From: Burkholderia diffusa
GTDB taxonomy: Bacteria > Pseudomonadota > Gammaproteobacteria > Burkholderiales > Burkholderiaceae
NCBI RefSeq assembly: GCF_001718315.1
Contig: NZ_CP013363.1
Location: forward strand, 1,364,001-1,428,000
Direction: 5' to 3'
Length of the DNA: 64,000 bases
The notes under the pieces are model-generated. The model was not told where the DNA came from, searched no databases, and worked only from the letters and a program-made list of their open reading frames with translations. Positions 17,334 through 24,627 of the stretch are shown here, piece after piece. Numbering within the stretch: the first letter of the stretch is position 1; every line of letters begins with the position of its first letter. The translations under genes and the position numbers were made by a program.

Positions 17334-18454
17334 TTGTCGAACCGCTCCGGCCGGTCGCCCGATACGATGCGGCTCCACAGCGACTCGCGCCGCGCGATGT
17401 CCTCGACCGGCTGGATCCACACGAGGTGCTGGTGGCCGGACTCGAGACCGGGTGGCGGCTCGAGCGTATTCGCGAGCCCCTGGCGTTCGGTCAGCAGCGC
17501 ACCGATTGCCGGTTCGAGCATGTAGTTGATCCATGCGAACGCGAGTTCGCGATGCTCCGCGCCGCGCGTGACGCCCCAGCAGTCGAGCCACGCGAGCGCG
17601 CCTTCGTTCGGAATCACGTAGCCGACGTCCGCACCGGCGCGACGCAGTTGTTCGACCTGCTGCGTGCCGTAATTGCCGAACATCAGCGCCGCGCGATGCT
17701 GGACGAACAGCCCGGTCGCCTCTTCCGGAAGGGTGTAATACGTGAGCAGGTTGCGTCGCAAGTCCACCAACTTGTGCGCGACGGCAAGCGTCTGCGCGGG
17801 CGACAGGTGAAACGGATCGGGATAGCCGAGCGCGAGTGCGGTGAACGAGAAATTATGCTGCGCGCTGTTGAAGTCGAGCACCTTGCCGCGGTAATGCGGA
17901 TTCCATAGTTCCAGCATCGAGCGCGGCGCAGCCGGCACCTGCTTGCGGTCGTAGATCAGTCCCATCGACGAATACGTAAACGGAATCGCATACGTCGAGC
18001 CGTTGTGCACGAGTCCGCCGATCGTCGCGAGCTGCTGGAAATTCGGAAGTTGCCGCCGGCGATTGGGGATCTGCGACAGGTCGATCGGCGTAAGCAGGCC
18101 GTCGCGCGCATAGCGCTGGATCTCCGCCGTGTTGGCCGCGAGCACATCGTACGGTGGCGGCGACGCGCTGTGCATGCGCGTCCACAATGCTTCGTCGGAG
18201 TCGACGAACGTCACCTCGACGCGCACATGAAATTGCGTCTCAAATGCATTGACGACATCGTTGTCGGCGTAGCCGGGCCACGCAAGAACACGCAGCACGT
18301 TGTCGCTGACGGTTTCGGGAGAAGCGGCACACGCAGGCAGGCCCAGCAAGCCCAACGTCAGGATGACAAGCCACCGGCACACGGCCCGGCACGCACGCCG
18401 GCGCACGCCGATTCCCCTGATCAATCGGTCCTCGCCCGAGTTCCCCGAGTGCAT
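17330..18454 (-). CDS. PotD-like periplasmic substrate-binding protein
   Basis: A 374-residue extracellular solute-binding protein of the spermidine/putrescine type. A signal peptide with a basic start (RRRACRAVCR) and hydrophobic core ends near LPACAAS; the Cys could be a lipid anchor but the lipobox is atypical. The mature protein has the family pattern LRVLAWPGYADNDVVNAFE, YDVLAANTAEIQRY and AIPFTYSSMGLIYDRK. No ABC permease or ATPase is nearby. Instead it overlaps a Cache-GGDEF cyclase by four bases. I infer a sensory role: ligand-loaded binding protein controls the cyclase, as NspS controls MbaA in Vibrio. The start at 18454 gives the best signal peptide; longer frames exist upstream. 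Confidence 0.85.
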   Translation of the reverse strand: MHSGNSGEDRLIRGIGVRRRACRAVCRWLVILTLGLLGLPACAASPETVSDNVLRVLAWPGYADNDVVNAFETQFHVRVEVTFVDSDEALWTRMHSASPPPYDVLAANTAEIQRYARDGLLTPIDLSQIPNRRRQLPNFQQLATIGGLVHNGSTYAIPFTYSSMGLIYDRKQVPAAPRSMLELWNPHYRGKVLDFNSAQHNFSFTALALGYPDPFHLSPAQTLAVAHKLVDLRRNLLTYYTLPEEATGLFVQHRAALMFGNYGTQQVEQLRRAGADVGYVIPNEGALAWLDCWGVTRGAEHRELAFAWINYMLEPAIGALLTERQGLANTLEPPPGLESGHQHLVWIQPVEDIARRESLWSRIVSGDRPERFDK

Positions 18455-18925
18455 TCGACTGTCCTTTTTCGAGTCGATGCTTGAGTGTGCAACAAGACCA
18501 CAAAAAATATCGCCGCGCAATTGGAACAAGCCGCACGCACGCGCGCCCGGGCCACATGAATGCACAATCGTCAGGCGAAAGGCATGATGCGACGTGTGCC
18601 GGCCGCCCGTTGCAGCGCACGGAAGTGCGCATGCATTCGATGCGTTCATCGCGATCGACGATGCAATTCATGGGTTGCGTCGTGTCGCCCCATCCGCGCG
18701 CATGCATGTCGCGCCATCACATGCGCAACAGTGCCATGCTCGTGTGAACGAACGTCGTGACCACGCCCGACAGATGCGCACGCGTGTCGGCATCGCCACG
18801 AACGCTCGGCCGGCTCCGGCCGTCGCACTTTTCTTTTCGGGCAGCTCGTCGGACAATGACGCGCGCCCGCCGGCGCGGTGCCGCACCGGCTCCGCGGGCG
18901 GCACAAGCCTGCCCCGCCCGCGCCG
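18455..18925. other. Divergent spacer, no gene seen
   Basis: This 471-base gap separates the binding-protein/cyclase operon from the MocR gene. It must hold promoters for both. I see a short A-rich stretch near 18500-18512 next to the binding-protein gene and several ATGCAT-type near-palindromes (18630-18720), but no motif I can assign. Confidence 0.4.
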
Positions 18926-20359
18926 ATGAAACGCTACGAAACCCTCGCCCATACGATCGCCGACGAAATCCGCAACGGCAACCTCGCGGTCGGCACGCGC
19001 CTGCCGTCGCTGCGCCAGATCATCGCGCAGCATGGCGTGAGCCAGTCGACGGTGTTTCGCGCGTACTACCTGCTCGAACAGTGGGGGCTGATCCGTGCAC
19101 GCGAACGCTCCGGCTATTACGTCGCGCCCGGTGCGGGCCCGGCGGCGAACCCGCCCGCGCAACGCCGCGCGAGCCGCGCCGACGCCACGCACAAGGTCGA
19201 CATCAGCGATCTCGTGTTCTCGGTGCTCGATGCCGCGACGCAGCCCGGCATCGTGCCGCTCGGCTCCGCGTTCCCTGCGCCGCAGCTGTTTCCGCTGCCG
19301 CGCCTCGCGAAATCGCTCGCGCAGGCGACGCGACTCGTCAGCCCGTGGAGCACGGTCGTCGACCTGCCGCCGGGCAACGAGGCGCTGCGCCAGCAGATCG
19401 CGCGGCGCTATCTGGCCACCGGCGTCGCGCAACCCATCGACGAGATCGTCGTCACGAACGGCGCGCTGGAAGCGCTGAACCTGTGCCTGATGGCCGTCAC
19501 GCGGCCCGGCGACGTCGTCGCGGTCGAATCGCCCGGGTTCTATGCGGCACTGCAGGCGATCGAACGGCTCGACCTGCGTGCGGTCGAGATTCCCGTCGAT
19601 CCGCGCACGGGCCTCGATCTCGATGCGCTCGCGAATGCGCTCGACCGGCACGATATCCGCGCGTGCTGGTTCATGACCAATTTCCAGAATCCGACCGGCG
19701 TCACGCTGTCGCTCGACAAGAAGCGCGCGCTCGTGGAGATGCTGGCCGCGCGCGAGGTGCCGCTGATCGAGGACGACGTGTACGGCGAGCTGCATTTCGG
19801 CCCCGACTACCCGCTGCCCGCGCGCGCCTTCGACCCGCGCGGTCTCGTAATGCACTGCAGTTCGTTCTCGAAGACGCTCGCGCCCGGCTACCGGATCGGC
19901 TGGGCCGCAGCCGGACGGTTCGCGGAGAAGGTGCAGCGGCTCAAGCTGATGACCACGCTGTCCGCGAGCATTCCCGCGCAAGCCGGCATCGCGAACTATC
20001 TGGAGCACGGCGGTTACGATCGTCATCTGCGCAAGCTGCGCGGCGCACTGCAGACGCAGCTCGCCCGCATGGACGACGCGCTGCGGCGCTGGCTGCCGGA
20101 CGGTGTCGAGTGGGTGCGGCCGGATGGCGGATATTTCCTGTGGCTGTCGTTTCCCGATGCGATCGACGCGATGGAACTGCACCGCCAGGCGATCGCGCGC
20201 GGCATCAGCTTCGCGCCGGGGCCGCTGTTCTCGGCCGCGCACGGCTTCGAGCGCTGCGTGCGCGTGAACTTCGGCCATCCGTGGAGCCGCGACATCGAAC
20301 GCGCGATCCGCGTGCTCGGCGAGCTGGTCGCCGAACCAGCGGTGCGCAAGACCGGTTGA
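18926..20359 (+). CDS. MocR-type regulator (GntR HTH + aminotransferase domain)
   Basis: A 477-residue fusion. Residues 1-72 are a GntR winged helix-turn-helix (GTRLPSLRQIIAQHGVSQ, then STVFRAYYLLEQWGLI). Residues about 110-470 are a class-I aminotransferase-like domain with the PLP lysine in SSFSKTLAPGYRIGW and the substrate-side FMTNFQNPTG. MocR proteins act as transcription factors that use PLP or an amino compound as signal rather than as metabolic enzymes. The start at 18926 is chosen to begin at the GntR domain. The following 131-residue gene starts 90 bases later and may be unrelated. Confidence 0.92.
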   Translation: MKRYETLAHTIADEIRNGNLAVGTRLPSLRQIIAQHGVSQSTVFRAYYLLEQWGLIRARERSGYYVAPGAGPAANPPAQRRASRADATHKVDISDLVFSVLDAATQPGIVPLGSAFPAPQLFPLPRLAKSLAQATRLVSPWSTVVDLPPGNEALRQQIARRYLATGVAQPIDEIVVTNGALEALNLCLMAVTRPGDVVAVESPGFYAALQAIERLDLRAVEIPVDPRTGLDLDALANALDRHDIRACWFMTNFQNPTGVTLSLDKKRALVEMLAAREVPLIEDDVYGELHFGPDYPLPARAFDPRGLVMHCSSFSKTLAPGYRIGWAAAGRFAEKVQRLKLMTTLSASIPAQAGIANYLEHGGYDRHLRKLRGALQTQLARMDDALRRWLPDGVEWVRPDGGYFLWLSFPDAIDAMELHRQAIARGISFAPGPLFSAAHGFERCVRVNFGHPWSRDIERAIRVLGELVAEPAVRKTG

Positions 20360-20449
20360 ACCGCAACAGCACGCACAGAAGCCGCCGCCGTGCAGCCGAC
20401 GCAACACACGGGTTACATTGCACCTTCCTTCGCCCCGTCGCCCCCTCCC

Positions 20450-20845
20450 ATGAGCGCATTGCCCTACCTCGATCACGCCGCGCTGCTGACGCTCGCCGCC
20501 GAAGCCGCCGGTGTCACGCAGCCGTGCATCTGCATGAAGACCCCGCTCGCCGGCTGGACGAGCCTGCCGCTGTCGCTGCGGGACACGCAACTCGTCGAAG
20601 TGGCGACGCTCGCGCCGCCCGGCGACCCCGAGCCGAGCTACGATGAATTCCATCCGGCCGGCACGCGCTACTGGTCCGACGACGCGCCGATCGCGCCGCG
20701 CCACTTTCCGTACAACCGCTGCAACGTCAGCCGCTGCATGTCGTGCGGCCGGCTGTTCCTGCGCTACCAGGAAGGCGGCGGCTACTTCATCGACCAGCGC
20801 ATCCGCGCGCTCGATCCGGCGTTGATCGTCGACGCGCAAGCCTGA
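20450..20845 (+). CDS. Conserved small protein with Cys cluster, upstream of nitrite/sulfite reductase
   Basis: A 131-residue soluble protein. Four cysteines cluster in CICM (near residue 25) and NRCNVSRCMSCGRLF (near 87-100), the latter like a zinc-ribbon half. The middle is aromatic and acidic (PEPSYDEFHPAGTRYWSDD). I do not recognise a family with certainty. It stands 199 bases before the nitrite/sulfite reductase in the same direction and may be part of that unit; its cysteines would fit a metal- or sulfur-related role, which is inference. Confidence 0.6.
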   Translation: MSALPYLDHAALLTLAAEAAGVTQPCICMKTPLAGWTSLPLSLRDTQLVEVATLAPPGDPEPSYDEFHPAGTRYWSDDAPIAPRHFPYNRCNVSRCMSCGRLFLRYQEGGGYFIDQRIRALDPALIVDAQA

Positions 20846-21044
20846 AACCGACGCGGGCATGCGCAATGCATGCCCGACGGCCGCTGGCGCATCGCTGATC
20901 TGCTGCGCCGTTTTCGTGCCGATCTGCTGCTTGTCGCGGCGCCACGCGTTCCCTACGCTGTCTCCGGTTGCCCGACACCCGTCGCAACGCTCCCTCCCGA
21001 GCGGCACGCGCCCCTGCGCCGTCGCTCTTCTCGCGTATCACGTC

Positions 21045-22829
21045 ATGTACCGATATACCGATTTCGACCAGGCGCTCGTGCACAGCCGCGCCGCCCAGTT
21101 CCGCGACCAGCTCGAACGCTGGCAGCACGGCACGCTGAGCGAGGACGCGTTCCGGCCGTTGCGCCTGCAGAACGGCTGGTACGTGCAACGCCATGCGCCG
21201 ATGCTGCGCGTGGCCGTGCCGTACGGCGAACTGTCGAGCGCGCAGCTTCGCGTGCTCGCCCGGATCGCACGCGACTACGACGTGCCCGACGACGCCACCT
21301 ATCGCGCTGCCTGCGACGCGCAGGCGCTGCTCGGCACGCTGCGCCTGCCGACCCGCAACGCGCACTTCACGACCCGCACCAACGTGCAGTTCAACTGGAT
21401 TCCGCTCGCGAAGGCGGCCGACGTGATGGACCTGCTCGCGACCGTCGACATGCACGGAATCCAGACGAGCGGCAATTGCATCCGCAACATTTCGTGCGAC
21501 GAGCGCGCGGGCGTCGCGCCGGACGAGATCGCCGATCCGCGTCCGTTCGCCGAGGTGATGCGCCAGTGGACGACGCTGCATCCGGAATTCGCGTTCCTGC
21601 CGCGCAAGTTCAAGATCGCGATCACCGGCGCGGCCGAGGACCGCGCGGCGACCGACTGGCACGACGTCGGGCTGAAGCTCGTGCGCAACGACGCGGGCGA
21701 ACTCGGCTTTCGCGTAAGCGTCGGCGGCGGCATGGGTCGCACGCCGATGATCGCGACGCAGCTGCGCGCGTTTCTCCCGTGGCAGCACGTGATGAACTAC
21801 ATCGAGGCGATCGTCCGCGTCTACAACCGCTACGGACGGCGCGACAACAAGTACAAGGCACGCATCAAGATCCTCGTGAAGAGCGAGGGCGAGCGCTACG
21901 TCGACGACGTCGAGGAAGAGTTCCGCCAGATCGTCGAACATGACGGCGGCCCGCATACGATCCCGCAGGCCGAGTTCGACCGCATCGCGGCATCGTTCGT
22001 GCCGCCGCGCGTCGCGCCGCGCGCGCTCGACCTGCACGAGACCGAAGCGCGCGTGGCCGCGCACGCCAGTCGTCATCCGGCCTTCGCCCGCTGGCTCGCG
22101 CGCAACGTCGCCGCGCACCGCGACCCGGCACTGAGGATCGTCACGCTGTCGTTCAAGCGCCGCCTGCAGGCGCCCGGCGATGCATCGCCCGAGCAGCTCG
22201 ATGCGCTCGCCGAACTTGCCGAGCGCTTTTCTGCCGGCGAGGCGCGCGTCACGCATTCGCAGAACGTGGTACTGCCGTGGGTGCACGTCGACGACCTGTT
22301 CCTGCTATGGGAGCACGCGCGCACGATCGGTCTCGCCAGCGCGAACGTCGGACTCCTGACCGACATGATCGCGTGCCCGGGCGGCGATTTCTGTGCGCTT
22401 GCAAACGCGCGCTCGATCCCGATCACCGACGCGATCGCCGAACGGTTCCAGGATCTCGACATGCTGCACGACATCGGCGACATCGACCTGCATATCAGCG
22501 GCTGCATCAACTCGTGCGGCCACCATCACAGCGGGCACATCGGCATCCTCGGCGTCGACAAGGACGGCGCCGAGTGGTACCAGGTGACGCTCGGCGGCTC
22601 GGACGGCTCCCACGCGAGCGGCCCCGCCCGGCCGGGCAAGGTGATCGGCCCGTCGTTCTCGGCGGACGAGATCGTCGATGTCGTGGACGCGCTCGTCAAC
22701 GTATATCTCGACGCGCGGCTCGACGCCGGCGGCCGCGGCGAACGATTCATCGACACGGTGCGCCGCATCGGCACCGAGCCCTTCAAGGCCGCGGCGAACG
22801 ACGCACGTCATCAAGCGGAGCACGCATGA
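21045..22829 (+). CDS. Nitrite/sulfite reductase, siroheme hemoprotein
   Basis: A 594-residue protein of the sulfite reductase beta / ferredoxin-nitrite reductase family. Two similar halves each have a ferredoxin-like part and a core. The siroheme-[4Fe-4S] cysteines are in ACPGGDFCALA (C-x5-C) and SGCINSCGHHHSGH (C-x3-C) in the second half. The Arg-rich substrate side shows TRNAHFTTRTNVQFNW. It reduces sulfite to sulfide or nitrite to ammonia in the cytoplasm with six electrons. The start MYRYTDFDQA is the normal family beginning. It overlaps the next gene (DUF934) by ATGA at 22826-22829. In Burkholderia this pair commonly belongs to sulfate assimilation; no cysDNH genes follow here. Confidence 0.9.
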   Translation: MYRYTDFDQALVHSRAAQFRDQLERWQHGTLSEDAFRPLRLQNGWYVQRHAPMLRVAVPYGELSSAQLRVLARIARDYDVPDDATYRAACDAQALLGTLRLPTRNAHFTTRTNVQFNWIPLAKAADVMDLLATVDMHGIQTSGNCIRNISCDERAGVAPDEIADPRPFAEVMRQWTTLHPEFAFLPRKFKIAITGAAEDRAATDWHDVGLKLVRNDAGELGFRVSVGGGMGRTPMIATQLRAFLPWQHVMNYIEAIVRVYNRYGRRDNKYKARIKILVKSEGERYVDDVEEEFRQIVEHDGGPHTIPQAEFDRIAASFVPPRVAPRALDLHETEARVAAHASRHPAFARWLARNVAAHRDPALRIVTLSFKRRLQAPGDASPEQLDALAELAERFSAGEARVTHSQNVVLPWVHVDDLFLLWEHARTIGLASANVGLLTDMIACPGGDFCALANARSIPITDAIAERFQDLDMLHDIGDIDLHISGCINSCGHHHSGHIGILGVDKDGAEWYQVTLGGSDGSHASGPARPGKVIGPSFSADEIVDVVDALVNVYLDARLDAGGRGERFIDTVRRIGTEPFKAAANDARHQAEHA

Positions 22830-23284
22830 ACCCGACCGATGAAAAAGCGAACGCGAGCGCGAACGCACGCATCCGGCTGCTGACACCGGCCGAACACGCC
22901 GACGACACGAATTCGCCCGATACAGCGACGCTCGCGACCCTGACGATCGGCAACGACGAGGAACTGGCGCCGCTCGCCGCACGGATCGCGCAGGCCGCGC
23001 GCATCGACCTGCACTTCCCGTCCTTCACCGACGGCCGCGCGTACAGCCAGGCGTATCTGCTGCGCAAGCGCTTCGGCTTTGCCGGCGACCTGCGCGCGAC
23101 GGGCGACGTGCTGATCGACCAGCTGCTGCTGATGGCGCGCACCGGGTTTTCGAGCGCGGTGCTCGGCGCCGACACCGATCTCGCGGCCGCGCGCCGGCAG
23201 CTCGACCGGTTTCCCGGCTTCTACCAGCGCGACGCGGGCACGCCGTCTCCGCGACAGGATGCGGCGATGCAGACGGAGCAATGA
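22826..23284 (+). CDS. DUF934 family protein (sulfite reductase partner)
   Basis: A 152-residue protein of the DUF934 family. The conserved block is IDLHFPSFTDGRAYSQAYLLRKRFGFAGDLRATGDVLIDQL followed by ARTGFSSAVL (about residues 55-115). Genes of this family almost always follow a sulfite/nitrite reductase gene, as here, with a four-base overlap that couples translation. It is thought to assist the reductase; the mechanism is not known. Its stop codon lies within the bidirectional terminator-like hairpin at 23284-23311. Confidence 0.85.
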   Translation: MNPTDEKANASANARIRLLTPAEHADDTNSPDTATLATLTIGNDEELAPLAARIAQAARIDLHFPSFTDGRAYSQAYLLRKRFGFAGDLRATGDVLIDQLLLMARTGFSSAVLGADTDLAAARRQLDRFPGFYQRDAGTPSPRQDAAMQTEQ

Positions 23285-23311
23285 AAAACGGGCGGCCAAC
23301 AGGCCGCCCGT
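23284..23311 (-). terminator. Intrinsic terminator of the mprF-acvB-like operon
   Basis: ACGGGCGGCC (23288-23297), loop AACA, GGCCGCCCGT (23302-23311): a perfect 10-bp stem. Read on the minus strand the stem is followed directly by TTTTT, the classic Rho-independent form, about 40 bases after the stop of the AcvB-like gene. In the plus direction there is no T-tract, though the hairpin may also mark the end of the DUF934 transcript. Confidence 0.9.
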
Positions 23312-23349
23312 CCGATGAAGCACGAACGCCGCGAAGCGGGCGCCGGCGT

Positions 23350-24627
23350 TCAGCGCCCCGCCATCGGCTTGCCGAACGCGCCGAGGATCTTCTTCTCGAG
23401 CGCGATGTAGTCGTGGCCGAAGTGGTGGTCGCCCCCAGTCTTGATCACGTCGGCACCGGTATTCGCAAGCGCCGGACACATCGTGTCCTTCTCTTCGGCG
23501 CCGTAGAAGCACTGCACGAGCTGCGGCGGCACCTTCGCGATTTCCGGCCCGACCTTCATCGCCTTGTCGCTCGCCGGCATGCCGAGCCAGCCCGTCACGC
23601 GGATCTGGAAGTCCGCCGCCGGCGCGAAGCCGAGCAGCGACATCACCGCGACCTTGTCGCGCAGGTCGGCCGGCAGCCGGTTGTATGCGAACGGCATCAC
23701 GTCCGCGCCGAACGAGTAGCCGACCAGCGCCACGCGGCTCGCATGCCAGCGTGCCATGTACGTGCGCATCACGCGCGCCAGATCGCGGCTCACCTGCGCG
23801 GGCGGCTTCTCGCTCCAGAAGTAGCGCAGGCTGTCGATGCCGACCACGGATACACCGTCGCGCTGCAGCGCCTCGGCGATCGTCTTGTCGAGATCGCGCC
23901 AGCCGCCGTCGCCCGAGATCACGATCGCGAGGCGGTCGCTGCCGCCCTTGGCCGGCAGCTCGACGAGCGGCAGGTCCGACACGTCGAGCTCGTCGCTGCT
24001 GCTGGTGTCGTGCAGATGCGAGGTGACGAGCGACACGAGCTTCGCGGTGTCGCCGGCCGCGGCCGTTTCGACGAAGCCCGGCATCGCGCGACGCACGATC
24101 GTCGGATCGGGCGGGCACGGCTTGAAGCGCGCATCGAGCTTCGCCGCCGGCGCGACCGACACGACGCCGGCGATGGTGTTCTCCGGCGCCATCGACAGGA
24201 TCTGCTTCGCGATCGCGCCGCCCTGACCCACGCCTGCGACGATCGGCGTGTAATAGCGCGCCGATTGCGCGAGACGTTCAAGCTGGTGGCTGACCGCCTC
24301 GGCGTCGCCGTCGAGGTGGTGACAGGTTTCCTGCTTCGCGGCGAGGTTCGCCGCGTAGCGTTCGGAATCCACGCCGACCGTCATCGCGCCCGCTTTCGCG
24401 AGTGCGTCTGCCGCCTGCTGGTCGGCGGCGCCCCAGCCCCGCTCACGCGAGAACAGCACGACGAAACCGCGCAGCGGTCCGCCCGGCTTCGTCACGGTCA
24501 CGGGGCCGTAGCGGCCGCCCGACACGGTTTCCGGTTGCGCCGCCGGCTGCGCGGCGAACGCGGCGCCGGCCAGCATTATTCCCGCGCAGGCGAGCGCCGC
24601 CTGCGCGATACCCTTCTTCAACATCAT
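23350..24627 (-). CDS. AcvB/VirJ-like virulence-associated alpha/beta hydrolase
   Basis: A 425-residue exported protein: signal peptide (MMLKKGIAQAALACAGIMLAGAAFA), then two alpha/beta-hydrolase-like halves. The first half has VLFSRERGWGAADQQ and VGVGQGG-type turns. The second half, the VirJ domain (from about residue 215), has IVISGDGGWRDLDKTIAEAL and the nucleophile elbow GYSFGAD, with the terminal GGDHHFGHDY supplying a candidate catalytic His. In Agrobacterium AcvB is encoded with the MprF homologue LpiA and hydrolyses lysyl-phosphatidylglycerol. Here the start ATG overlaps the mprF stop (24624-24627), strongly supporting the same job. Confidence 0.88.
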   Translation of the reverse strand: MMLKKGIAQAALACAGIMLAGAAFAAQPAAQPETVSGGRYGPVTVTKPGGPLRGFVVLFSRERGWGAADQQAADALAKAGAMTVGVDSERYAANLAAKQETCHHLDGDAEAVSHQLERLAQSARYYTPIVAGVGQGGAIAKQILSMAPENTIAGVVSVAPAAKLDARFKPCPPDPTIVRRAMPGFVETAAAGDTAKLVSLVTSHLHDTSSSDELDVSDLPLVELPAKGGSDRLAIVISGDGGWRDLDKTIAEALQRDGVSVVGIDSLRYFWSEKPPAQVSRDLARVMRTYMARWHASRVALVGYSFGADVMPFAYNRLPADLRDKVAVMSLLGFAPAADFQIRVTGWLGMPASDKAMKVGPEIAKVPPQLVQCFYGAEEKDTMCPALANTGADVIKTGGDHHFGHDYIALEKKILGAFGKPMAGR

